Part shown: positions 23,499 to 34,228 of the stretch, piece by piece
Numbering within the stretch: the stretch's first letter is position 1
Layout: each line of letters opens with the position of its first letter
NCBI GenBank assembly: GCA_002104985.1
Contig: MCGO01000098.1
Span: 85,233-149,232, forward strand
Source: Rhizoclosmatium globosum
Lineage: Eukaryota > Chytridiomycota > Chytridiomycetes > Chytridiales > Chytriomycetaceae
Direction of reading: 5' to 3'
DNA: 64,000 nucleotides
Made by a program: the position numbers and the translations under genes
Notes under the pieces: model-generated
Seen by the model: only the letters and a program-made list of their open reading frames with translations
Told to the model about the DNA's origin: nothing
Databases searched by the model: none

Positions 23499-23817
23499 TG
23501 TTTTGTGAGCTGTTGTGAGGTCAACACCCAAGGTTGGGATTATATATAGGGAACAATGGTATTTGAAACAATGATGAAAAAGCAGTAAAAATCTGTTCGC
23601 CGATGGATGCAAGGACCATTGATGAATAATATTCCTCTCGATGTTGAATAAGCAAGAGCGTCGAATAATCATCAAGATACTACACTTTATGAGGGCAATT
23701 CTCACCTCATAAATTTCTGCTTCCATTTATGATAGGACAATAGATTTGAGTATTCACTTCAAAAAATAAAAGCACTCTTCGTTTCTCAGTCGACCATTTC
23801 TACCACTTGACGCCTGA

Positions 23818-24186
23818 ATGCCTTCCACTTGCGATCTCCGTACTACATACATCAATCTCATTCAATTCAATGGAGAGAAGGAGGTTGGTATAGTCAGACC
23901 GTTCATCGATGCACAAAACAGCTCATCTCAGGCCGATAAGGACACAGAAGACTTCGCGATCGAACGTATAGTCTCACACAAACTTCTGAATGGACGATTG
24001 TACTATCAAGTCAAATGGGAAGGACACGGATCGGACATGAATACTTGGGAAGCGGAGCAGAACTTTCTGGTAAGTGCCTGCTGCTTGGCTTCAGTGAACA
24101 CGAGGGAAGAAAAAACACGTGCTCACTCTACTTGTCTCCAGGATTCTGATCTATTGAGCAAGTACAAGCGACGATCGGGGTTATAA
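23818..24186 (+). CDS. Mini chromodomain protein
   Basis: The chromodomain core is clear: FAIERIVSHKLLNGRLYYQVKWEG, then TWEAEQNFL with the aromatic cage residues. Intron 24070-24141 (GTAAGT...CCAG, 72 nt) joins EQNFL to DSDLLSKYKRR, completing the C-terminal helix, for 98 codons. The intron is a multiple of three and has no stop, so intron retention would give a 122-residue variant with a disrupted helix. There is no chromoshadow domain. It could bind methylated histone H3 or be a domesticated piece of a chromoviral integrase (both inference). Confidence 0.8.
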   Translation: MPSTCDLRTTYINLIQFNGEKEVGIVRPFIDAQNSSSQADKDTEDFAIERIVSHKLLNGRLYYQVKWEGHGSDMNTWEAEQNFLVSACCLASVNTREEKTRAHSTCLQDSDLLSKYKRRSGL

Positions 24187-24212
24187 AATAAACGGCCATT
24201 TATTGAAATATT

Positions 24213-24596
24213 TTAGAGGCAGTTTCCCACATATGGTGTGTTGTCATAATGAGTTCCTTTTACAGCTGTGCATTTTAATCCTAAATGACACACTGGACTT
24301 GTGTCAACTTTTGTGGAGACTGCGATGTTGGGAAGATCGTTTGCTGCTGGATCAACGTGGGAGTCTCCGCCACAATATTCCGAATACATTGCGATCGGTC
24401 GACATATACCGCTTATTATGCGTTGCGAATCCGTGACTTTGTAGTGCCAACAGGTGAATTTTGCGTAGCAGTCGAGTTCTCGAACGCATTGAGTACCTGA
24501 GAGACCGAGAGGTAAAGGGGAGACAGTCTGAAAAGTGATTGGAGCTGAAACTCCTAAAGGTACTAGATTCAGCACAAAGACGAGGATGGCGCTCAT
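24213..24596 (-). CDS. Small secreted Cys-rich protein
   Basis: A 127-residue ORF from the ATG at 24596. The signal peptide MSAILVFVLNLVPLGVSA ends in a good AxA-like cleavage site. The mature part has about eight Cys (TQCVREL, CYAKFTCWHY, GICRPIA, YCGGD, PVCHLGLKC, GNCL), consistent with a disulfide-rich extracellular protein. No family is recognised. It is convergent with the chromodomain gene; the stops are 26 bp apart, so the 3' UTRs must overlap. Confidence 0.65.
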   Translation of the reverse strand: MSAILVFVLNLVPLGVSAPITFQTVSPLPLGLSGTQCVRELDCYAKFTCWHYKVTDSQRIISGICRPIAMYSEYCGGDSHVDPAANDLPNIAVSTKVDTSPVCHLGLKCTAVKGTHYDNTPYVGNCL

Positions 24597-24749
24597 TTTG
24601 ATCTGTAGGTATTTTGACAATCCTTCTTGACATTGAGTTGAACCTCAGGCGAAATTATCCTTACATTATGAATCTTTTCCTATTTATTCGATAAGAGATA
24701 ACAGAAAAAGCAAGTGCGACTAATGAGTAAATTGGAAACCGTGGTCCGT

Positions 24750-27418
24750 TTATTTGGCAGCAGCAGCCATCAAGTTAAGAGCAGAACCAGCCTTGAACCA
24801 TCCAATCTGTCCCTCGTTGAAGGTGTGGTTCAACTTAATGTCAACCTTGGAACCATCAGCCTTAGCAACACGGAGAGTCAATGGAACTCCTGGCTGGAAC
24901 TTGTCAAGTCCAACAATGGAGACAATGTCTTCAGGGGCGATCTTCTCGTAGTCCTTTGGATCAGCGAAGGTCAATGGGAGCATACCCTGCTTCTTCAAGT
25001 TGGTCTCATGGATACGAGCGAATGACTTGACAATGACAGCAACTCCTCCCAAGTGTCTAACCTCGAGAGCGGCGTGCTCACGGGATGATCCTTCACCGTA
25101 GTTCTCGTCTCCGATAACAACCCATGGCTTAGCAGCGGCCTTGTAGTCACGGGCAGTCTTTGGAACAGCCTCCCACTTCTGGGTGAGCTTGTTGTAGATG
25201 GTGTTGGCCTTGTCGTTGGCGATGTTGATGGCACCAATCAACATGTTGTTGGAGATGTTGTCCAAGTGTCCACGGTACTTGAGCCATGGTCCGGCCATAG
25301 AAATGTGGTCAGTGGTACACTTACCCTTGACCTTGATGAGGACGTCAATGTTCTCGTAGTTCTTTGGGTTGTAAGCAGTGAATGGCTCGAGGAGCTGGAG
25401 ACGGTCGGAGGTTGGGGAAACAGCGACCTTGACCTGAGAACGGTCGGCTGGTGGGGCCTGGTAAGTGTCAACTCCTGGGTCGAATCCACGTGGTGGGAGC
25501 TCAGCACCGTTTGGTGGCTGGAACTTGAATGGACCCTTTGGACCCTGGAGAGAGTCGGTCATTGGGTTGAAGGTGAGGTCACCAGCAAAGACCATGGCAG
25601 TAACGAGTTCTGGGGAGGTGACGAAAGCGTGGGTAGCTGGGTTGGCGTCGTTACGTCCAGTGAAGTTACGGTTGTAAGAGATCAAGATAGAGTTCTTCTC
25701 TCCCTTCTTGACGTCTTGACGGTCCCACTGTCCGATACATGGACCACAAGCGTTGGCAAGAACGACTCCTCCAATCTTGTCGAAGACAGCGGCCTGTCCA
25801 TCACGCTCGATGGTGGCACGGATCTGCTCAGATCCTGGGGTGATGGTGAAACCAGCCTTGGCGGTGATTCCAGCGTCAAGAGCCTGCTGAGCAAGGGAAG
25901 CAGAACGAGACATGTCCTCGTAGGAGGAGTTGGTACAAGATCCAATCAAACCGACCTTCATCTCCTTTGGCCAGCCGTTCTTGATAACAGCGTCCTTGAA
26001 CTTGGACAATGGGGTGGCCAAGTCTGGGGTGAATGGTCCGTTAACGTGTGGCTCCAAAGTGTTCAAGTCAATCTCAATGACTTGGTCGTACTTGGCTCCA
26101 GCATCTGGGGTCAAGTTGTGCTTGAAGGAGGTGGCGTAGTCAGCAATAGCAGAACGGTTGGTAGCACGCAAGTAGTCAGCCATACGAGAGTTGAATGGGA
26201 AGACGGAAGTAGTAGCACCAATTTCGGCACCCATGTTACAGATGGTGGCCATACCAGTACAAGAGATGGAGTCAACACCTGGACCGAAGTATTCAACGAT
26301 GGCACCAGTTCCTCCCTTGACAGTGAGGATACCAGCGACCTTGAGGATAACGTCTATAGCGGAAAGAATCTGTTTAGTTATGGCTATTCAAATAAAATCT
26401 AACATACCCTTCGCAGAGGTCCAGCCGTTCAACTTTCCAGTCAACTTGACACCGATAACCTTAGGGCACTTCAACTCCCATGGAATGTTGGCCATAACGT
26501 CGACAGCATCAGCACCTCCAACACCGACGGCAACCATACCAAGACCTCCAGCGTTTGGAGTGTGGGAGTCAGTTCCGATCATCATACCACCTGGGAAGGC
26601 GTAGTTCTCAAGAATGATCTGGTGGATAATACCGGATCCTGGCTTCCAGAAACCAATGTTGTACTTCTGGGAGCAGGAAGACAAGAAAGAGTAAACCTCC
26701 TTGTTGATATCGTTGGCACGGGCCAAATCTGGGACTCCACCCTTTTGGGCCTCAATCAAGTGGTCACAGTGGACAGTGGTTGGGACGGCAACGGATGGGA
26801 GACCAGCAGACATGAACTGGAGGAGAGCCATCTGGGCGGTGGCGTCCTGACAGGCAACACGGTCTGGGCGGAGCTTAAGGTAGGAAGAACCACGGGCAAT
26901 ATCCTGGTTCTTGGCATCGTCCAAGTGACCGTAGACAATCTTCTCAGCCAAGGTCAATGGGTGTTGAAGACTTAATTTCCGAGGTTAGTAATGACATTCG
27001 TCCAAAATTCGGATGGATGGGAGTTTCCATTGTCACGTGGGAGTTCTTAGCGACACATGTCTTCCAACTCATTGACAATGCCAACCAGGATATATGATCT
27101 GAAGACTGAGAAGATAGCTAGACGGAAGCGGGAAGCAAGGGAGGGCTGTGTAGTTACCGGTCGCGAACAATCTTCAAGTTGTCCTCAATACGCTGGTAGT
27201 TGATGAACTTGTCCGACTCGAGGTTGGACATCTTGACTTTCTGGTTGGCGAAGGTGGCAAGAGAGCGGGCCGCAGTTGGGCGAACCAACAAGTTCTGGCA
27301 GGGAAGATAACAGCTTTAGTTAACCCTCTCTCACGATCAGACAACCACCACCCGCAAAGAACTAATTCAAAAGGGTACATACCTTGGCGCCAGAAGCGAC
27401 TTTCGAGATTGGAAGCAT
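24750..27418 (-). CDS. ACO1: Aconitate hydratase, mitochondrial
   Basis: TCA-cycle enzyme converting citrate to isocitrate on a [4Fe-4S] cluster in the mitochondrial matrix. Visible signatures are [60 protein letters not shown] and [12 protein letters not shown] (cluster Cys), and [16 protein letters not shown] in the swivel domain. The N-terminus [25 protein letters not shown] is an apparent mitochondrial targeting peptide. Introns at 27295-27382, 26971-27157 (187 nt, long for this window) and 26354-26407 give 779 codons, the usual length. The reading frame is intact. Codon use is strongly biased (GGT, GCC, AAG), as expected for a highly expressed gene. Confidence 0.97.
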
Positions 27419-27853
27419 TGCGTCTGTGGTTGCGAAAGTGGCAAAAAGAAAAGGTGGGTTCGTTAGCATCCTCTGAACAGAACAAGACTCCTCATAGGGA
27501 ACTACGCGCAATCTCGCTGTTCTAAGCCAATAACCATCAAAGATCCCTCAGTGTACGGTGTCGTACAACGCGCCAGGATGAGGAAAAGAACTCACGTTTC
27601 TGGTTGAGAAAAAACGCAGAAGCGAAAAAATGGTGTTGATACGAGCGCCTCCTCTAGATAAGAGGACACTGTGGATTAAGTGCGATACGGTATCTCAAGC
27701 ATTTGTGAAGGAATAATGGATACTTTGGCAAGCCTGCCGCCGTCTTTACCCGCCTTTTTGAGTTGTTCCGTTTCTGGCGATTTGATTGGCTGTGGATGAA
27801 CGCGACTCTCCGAGAGTCAGTATATTCAAAGTTACATTTGTTATTTATTACTT
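27419..27853. other. Aconitase promoter and Derlin 3' flank
   Basis: The stretch lies between two tandem minus-strand genes. It contains the upstream region of aconitase and the 3' UTR of Derlin. No ORF of protein-like composition was found. Confidence 0.5.
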
Positions 27854-28887
27854 TCAGTGATTCTCTTCCTCTTCTTCATTCTGTACATGTTGTTGGGCGT
27901 TGTCGCAACTCATTTTCTCCACCATCATTGTTTCCGTTCGGATTCCACATTTCATATTCTCCAGTTGCTCCAGGAATAACTGCCTCTCCTTGAACTGGCT
28001 CAGCTTCCAGTGTAGGAAGAACGATTTCAACGCCATTCCCAACACCTCGTCCACCACAAAGTCAACACGAAACAACTGCTTTATAAAGTTGGGTGCGCGA
28101 ACTATACGAGGTCGTTCCATTCGAACTCCTCCCACTATAGCACCACCACCCCTTGGCCAGATTTCATCAAGGAAATAATAGGTGTGTCCCGCAAGCAATC
28201 CATCAAATCTCCAGTGGGCCAAACTCCGTGAATAATAAGAGAGAATCCCAAAAAGACCCAAGGAAGATACGCCGCGGATATAACAAACAGTCCAAAGAAG
28301 TGCATTCGCATTTGTGGGTTCTTTCGAGACCATAGGTAAATTAAGTGAATGTAAGAGGTGAACTTAAGAACGGAATTGATCCAGGTTTTGGCGAGGCAAT
28401 AGGCGTGAGGGTCTGTGCATCAAGGAATCAGATGTGTTGGTTTGTGATTGGCTCACACAAACTCACCACAATAGCAGCCATAGAGAGCATAAGCATCCAT
28501 GCAAAGTCGACTGTTCGGCCTCTAAAGTAGCCTTCTTCCAGTGTACGAGAATAGCGGACACTGAAGCTTCTTAGTTGGAGTTAAGGATGGGAGTTGGGCC
28601 ACTCACAGGAAGAACATGTGGAAGATGAAGTCAATAGAGAGGCCGCCGAAATACAAAAAGCTTGTAACTAATCGCCAGTATTGGTGACCTTTGAATACAA
28701 GGTCATAGGAAAAGTGCAGTTGAAACGGCTGCACAAGGTCGAGTTGCTGTAATGACAATCACAGGTCAGGAACCATTGTACCAGAGGTATAAGGTCTTAC
28801 GCAGGCCAAAGTCTCTGCAATCACTAGTGTGATATAAGACCTGGTTATGATTGGTAGCTCATAATACCATTCCTCCAGAGGTGTCAT
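27854..28887 (-). CDS. Derlin (Der1-like ERAD protein)
   Basis: Rhomboid-pseudoprotease of the ER membrane involved in ER-associated degradation. The N-terminus MTPLEEWYYELPIITRSY is classic Derlin, followed by FLYFGGLSIDFIFHMFFLVRY, LIYLWSRKNPQMRMHFFGLF, AYLPWVFLGFSL and GLLAGHTYYFLDEIWP. Introns are 28747-28800, 28561-28606 and 28413-28466. Two bases seem to be missing: near 28345 (between PLTFT and LIYLW) and near 28199 (between GDLM and GLLAGH). With both, the product is 293 residues. An acidic tail (EEEEENH) ends the protein. No active-site Ser/His pair of true rhomboids is seen, as expected. Confidence 0.9.
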
Positions 28888-29271
28888 ATTCAACTCAAGT
28901 TTTTAAGACACCCACTCCGTCAACATCATTCAAGATCCAAATAAGTGATCTTCATAGCCAATAAAATATCTTAGAATAGAATCAGAGCTTGTATTTGTTT
29001 GTACCCAGTTATGTGGTGGCCCTTCTCTTTTGTTTCGTTCACTTTCAAAATCTTGCCATCAAACAAGAAGTCATCACGCCAGCCACGTTGGGATCACTGA
29101 CTTCTGGTACCTAAATTCTGTAGAATCATATAACCACCTGAAGCACTTGCATCAACAAGATCTGTGAGTAGTTTCTATTCTGCTGATTTATACTCGGGCT
29201 GGCGTCTTATCCTTTCCTCATCACAATTACCACAGTACCAGCACAAGTTTCTGAGTGTTCTAGGTGCTATT
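28888..29271. other. Divergent promoter region of Derlin and the STAND gene
   Basis: The genes on either side are transcribed away from each other. Part of the right end is 5' UTR of the STAND gene with a probable UTR intron (about 29163-29235, GTGAGT...CCACAG). Confidence 0.5.
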
Positions 29272-32200
29272 ATGACCAGCAACTACTCTGGTAAGCCACT
29301 TTCATTGTTGGACGTGTTCTTTCTGGCGTCTGAACTTGTAAACACTAACCAACTCTCTCACAACAGCCCCATTCCAAAAGTCAAAGTACCTTTCCCTTGT
29401 ACTTGATACTATGGATAGTACAGAGGCAAATCAAATTGAAAGCTTCTCGCCATCTGAAGCTCCGCAGCCGGTAGATGCCTTCCAGTCCCAGACTCAGCAA
29501 TTACAGGCATCGGACACGTTCTTAAATGGAACCACTTATTCCAATCCATCTTATCCTTCTAAGACCTCATTTTCATCTGCATCTGGCTTGTATAATACTC
29601 TTGATGTTGATAGTTGTTTCATGTCTGAACCTGGAGGTTACACTGCATTGGGACTACAAAAGCGGAAATATGAACATGATTCAACAGCCTGTGACCCCAG
29701 ACCGTCCAATAGACCAAGAATTGCTCCCGACTCTTCGGCATTGGAGTATGTTCGAACAGATGATACTAGTGTCAAAGAATTCGGATTAGAGCGGGCCGGC
29801 ACCTTTGAATCATCTACTACTCTTGTTGATATTGGATTTTTATTGAATGGAGGAGGAGAAGAGATCTGCACTATGAGTTCAAAGGTGGCGATTGAACCGA
29901 TTGATAACGCACGTCATACAAATGAAGGGACTAAAACCAGTAAGTTTCGGGCGAATTAAGTAATATTTTATTACAACCAGACTGATCACATATCATTAGC
30001 TGCTCTTGTGTCCAAGTCGCAATCAAAGATTACGAGCCACAAGAACTCAACCCATATTATTACTACTCAACCCATACCAAACTCTGTATCCTCTCAAATT
30101 GTAACGTTGACGCCCGGTGAATCACCTCGAAAGGAACTTGAAGGCGTCAATCGATCTGACAAACCTGAAACAACATTGCTGAACCGCACCCCAAGTTTGA
30201 GCCCAACTTGCCCTTCCGAAGACGAAGTTTTGTCGTCGTGTCGATGTAAGGGATTCAAGTTTATCGTTGAGCAAATGATTTGACAAATTGGCTTTAGCAA
30301 AATCACCTACTGTAGATCCGCCACCGAACCCATCGAAAACAGAGTTTAACTCAGTGGCCACCGAAAACTATAAATCCATATCAGCTGATATTCAACCATA
30401 TACCCAACCAACTATTAGCCACCAGCAACTTAATCAGCAGTCCGAAACCAGATTTATAAGCTTCGAAGGTCTCGATGACTGCGATTCCGTCCAACTAACT
30501 GCTTCCGAATTGGGTGACGATGATGTACCACCCTCTCCTCCGCCAACTCAACCCCATACCCCTTTCCAATCACTTCAGCATCACTTCATACAACCACCCA
30601 TCACACTCTCAACAACCCAATTCTCTCCGCCAACTTCCCGCTTCCTCCACTCCCGCGAACTGCGCATTCTCATCAAGAACTTGGCGACACCGAAACCAGT
30701 CCTCGCATTCTTATACTCCGAAACCCCAGGGAAAACCACAACCCTCCAACAATACATCAACCATGATCCTGACGTCATTGCAAAGCGGTATCAACACGTT
30801 CTTTGGCTCTCATGCCTGAATCTGGTTACCATCACAACAAGTCTACGTGGTATTCTTCGACGCGTTGGTGTTCGAGGTGATATTGACAATGATGGAGAAG
30901 AAGCTCTTTGTGAAAAGTTCTGGGGATGGATGAAGGCTGCTACCAATACGCGGTACCTGCTAGTTGTCGATGGAGTTGAGAACGTTCAAGTTCTTGAATC
31001 GTTGTTTCGAGGTGTAAATCGGTTGACGGGACATGTTATTGTGACAATGAGGGGTAAAGAAGGAGTGGAAGGGTTCATGCGTAAGAGCGGAGCGCATTCT
31101 TTGCTTATACCTATGGGTGGAATTGTCGAAGCGGATCTGCATGAGTTCTTTTTGAGAAGTAGAGGTGGGAAGGGGGTGAAGAATGATGTTGATTTCTCGG
31201 CCGTGAATCATATTGTGGAAGAAGTTGAGGGAGACGCGTTGTATGCTGCATTAGTTAAATCTTATTTGGTCTCGGAAGACTGCAGTTGTGAAGTGTTGGT
31301 TGAAAGGATGTTGGTGGTCAAGGCGAAGTTGGAGGGATCACCAAATCAATGTCAAGGAACCGATAACCATCAGGTGAAGAAAGAGGATTCAACTGAAGAG
31401 GGAGATGAAGATGAGGAACCATTGTTGTATCTGACCTACCTTTTAATTGAGTCGATATTACGGCGTTATGGCAATCTGGGACTCGCAGCTGTTACCCTTC
31501 TCGAAATTATCGCGTTTACATCATCAACATCGCCGGTTTCTTGCTCCTCTCTTAAGCAACTTCTGGACCTTCATTCGTCAAACCAAACTATTATACACGC
31601 TCTCACACTGCTACACTCAAAGTCTCTTCTTCGTCTTCATCATGTCCCAGAAGGCCACGAAAACACGTACACAATCTCCCATCCCATTCTGCATGAGACA
31701 ATTCTTAAGCTTCAACCAAAAACTCCACTCTACAACATTGCCTCATTAATGCACCACACTCTTCGCGAACAAACCATCCGTGCGAAGACCCTCCACGACA
31801 GCCTTCAAATCGCAGTCCAATACACATCATCCTGCCAAAACCTATGCACCCATTTCTCCACAACCCACAAAAAGCCATCTACACCCCCAACATACCTCCA
31901 CGATATTCAAAAAACCCTCAAAACCCTCGCAACAACATTATACACGCAACACCAACCCCGCGAGTCCCTTGCATCCCTCAAAACCCTGACTTCCCTCCTC
32001 CTCCTCCATCCATCCGAAAACGCCTCCGAAATCGCAACAACAATGGACTTGACAGCATTCCTCGCCCTCGAATTCACACGCACAAAGGTATCACCACCAC
32101 AGACCCTGTTCTCAACGTTACGCACGAACGGGACATACAGTCCACATGAAGTTGCATGTGACGCGCTTTCGAGGAACGTGGTTTATTTGGCGGGATTACC

Positions 32201-32983
32201 TGCCTCTATGCACCAAGTGAATTTGTATATGGCGTTGACGTTGACACACGTAGCACGGGCGAGGTATCTTTGTACGCTTCCGCAGAACACGACGGTTGCG
32301 AGGACTGCAACGGGTGATCAGGCGCGGCTTGCGAAGGAACATGCTTTGTGTCTTGTTAGTGCTGTTTGTCATACCGTTGGGACGTGGAATCATGTGTTGG
32401 TTGTTTCTGCGTTGCAGGTGCTTGTAGTTGCGGCGTTGGTGGATGGAGATCAAGTTCGGCCGTGGGATTCGGTTAAGCGCGTTTTTGCGGTGTTGAAGGA
32501 GGTTTGGGGTGTTGATGATGGGAATTGTTTTGAGGTTGGAGGGGAAGGGGAGGTGGATGAAGGATGGAATGGGAATGAAGTGTTGGGGGAGTGGTTTCGG
32601 ATGGGACGGGATGGGTTGTTGAATGGTGTTGTGAGCGAGGAGAAGGTTGACTTCGGGCGGGAATGGGCAAAACGGGTTTGTCGGAGGCTCTTGTTAGGTG
32701 CGGAAGAAGTTGCGAAAGGGTCTGTTGGGAGGTGGTTGGGTGCAAATGTAAGATTTATCAAGGTATGTGTTAATTTGGCATCTCAGCGTTTGATGCTCAA
32801 CCATAAATCCCACAGGTTGTAGAAAAGCAAAAGCCAAGGATAGTATTCAATCCTACTTCCGTTCCTGTCATTGTACCTGCCGCAAGTAAATCAACACGGT
32901 CACAGAGGTTAGAGCAAGCTCGGATTGTGGAGCGCGCTGTTGATTTTTCAGATGTTTCGGATGTATCTTCAGACTCGGAATAA
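29272..32983 (+). CDS. NB-ARC-type STAND NTPase with disordered N-terminus (fungal NLR-like)
   Basis: Spliced from introns 29291-29366, 29940-29999, 30246-30297 and 32763-32815 to 1156 codons, all phases consistent. Residues 1 to about 330 are disordered, with an NLS-like basic pair (QKRKYEHD ... RPSNRPRIA). An NB-ARC-like NTPase follows: a degenerate P-loop YSETPGKTTTLQQYI, Walker B RYLLVVDGVENV, and a sensor strand GHVIVTMR. Next is a winged-helix-like part with LLHSKSLLRLHH and ISHPILHETI, the place of an MHD-type motif. A helical region without clear repeats completes the protein. STAND proteins act as switch ATPases, and many sense non-self or drive heterokaryon incompatibility (family knowledge). 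The first Gly of the P-loop is replaced. No effector domain is recognised at either end. Confidence 0.75.
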
Positions 32984-33100
32984 GTGATGTGATCAAAGGA
33001 AATGATCGTACTTTCTGTTCTATACAAATCAGCGTACTTTTTGTTGGAAATGAGATAATTTATGATAAGTTGTCATTTTATTTCGTCCGAAATCAGAGGA

Positions 33101-34198
33101 ATGTCTCATCCACTCCTGAACATTCAATTGAGCACACCTACCTATGTCCCAAGTGAAACATCGAGTAATACCCAACAATCGCCGCGATACAATAATGCTC
33201 GGCCTTACTCAACACCGCGTCCAACATCGTCAAGCAAACAGAATCAATCTCTCCCACCACTTGGTTCATACACGCCCTTCTTTCCTCCAAACTCTTCACC
33301 AAATGCTCTGAGTAACAGAGAGTCTCCAGCAACAGGAAACAAGGCATTCTCTTCTCCTTCTGATTATCGACACCTACAACACTCAAGGCAACAACACCAA
33401 CGGACGCCGATGGAATCCACGTTCCTTACAACCAACGAGTCTCTGTACTGCGAAGATTCAATCAGCTGCCGCGATATTTCTGACCTAATGAACGAGACAT
33501 GTGATGAAAATGAGGACAAAGAGGCGGAAGACGAAGGCATCGACGACTTGCTCGCACAAGTTGAGAGCGCGCTTCGACTTGATCAAACGACTTTAAATGT
33601 GGGAGAAGTGGAAGAAGTCGATGAGCTGATGCATTTGGTGAGAGACGCGTTGGGGAGTGAAGCCGTGAGTGTTTATTCGGCAGACAGAAGAGCACAGGAG
33701 AAGTCGAAAGCTGAGAATTGGGGGAATACTTCTGTAAATAGTGCGCGGATTCCGAGTGTGCCGCGGTATCATGAGTTTCAGGAGGCGAGACTTCAAGAAT
33801 ATGAAACTTACATGAGCCCTCCTCATACTCGTCAAGTTTACACTCCTTCGCCTACACAACATGTACGGAATGAAGTGGACGAATCCTGTTATTCTGAGTA
33901 TGCTCTTCAAACTCCAAACATTCGCAGGGAAGTCGCTCAAAGCAGAGAATCCTCCCCATTTGCGCCATCCACCATTCACAACTCGTACTTCAACCGAAAT
34001 CAGACACCATTGCGTACAGAAAGTGTGCGGACTGAAAGGAAGCCGTTTGCAACTGTTCCCACAAGAATCAAAACAACGCCTGTATATTCAGTTCCTCGGA
34101 TCGAATACGACTCTTTTATCAGCAAGGGAGACGATGATACATTTATTGAACGTGCTGTTGCGCCAATGATGAGCAAGTACGGCAATGTCCGAAAGTGA
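33101..34198 (+). CDS. Hypothetical disordered protein
   Basis: One exon; ATG 33101 (MSHPLLN) or 33062 in frame. The protein is rich in Ser, Pro, Gln and Arg. It has an acidic helical part (about 33490-33660: DDLLAQVESALRL, EEVDELMHLVRDAL) and a possibly conserved C-terminus with KTTPVYSVPRIEYDSF and FIERAVAPMMSKY. I do not recognise a family. The stop is 31 bp before the TDP1 start on the same strand. Confidence 0.6.
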   Translation: MSHPLLNIQLSTPTYVPSETSSNTQQSPRYNNARPYSTPRPTSSSKQNQSLPPLGSYTPFFPPNSSPNALSNRESPATGNKAFSSPSDYRHLQHSRQQHQRTPMESTFLTTNESLYCEDSISCRDISDLMNETCDENEDKEAEDEGIDDLLAQVESALRLDQTTLNVGEVEEVDELMHLVRDALGSEAVSVYSADRRAQEKSKAENWGNTSVNSARIPSVPRYHEFQEARLQEYETYMSPPHTRQVYTPSPTQHVRNEVDESCYSEYALQTPNIRREVAQSRESSPFAPSTIHNSYFNRNQTPLRTESVRTERKPFATVPTRIKTTPVYSVPRIEYDSFISKGDDDTFIERAVAPMMSKYGNVRK

Positions 34199-34228
34199 CT
34201 TGTACAATAAACTCTTGATCAAATTCAA

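Noticed and set aside
25266..26402. Long plus-strand ORF opposite aconitase
   Set aside because: It is antisense to a conserved enzyme with strong codon bias, which creates long shadow frames. The composition is not protein-like.
28150..28260. A second frame in Derlin reading LLFTEFGPLEI
   Set aside because: It ends in a stop and needs two extra bases. Reading FSLIIHGVWPTGDLM then GLLAGH with one missing base fits the family and the total length better.
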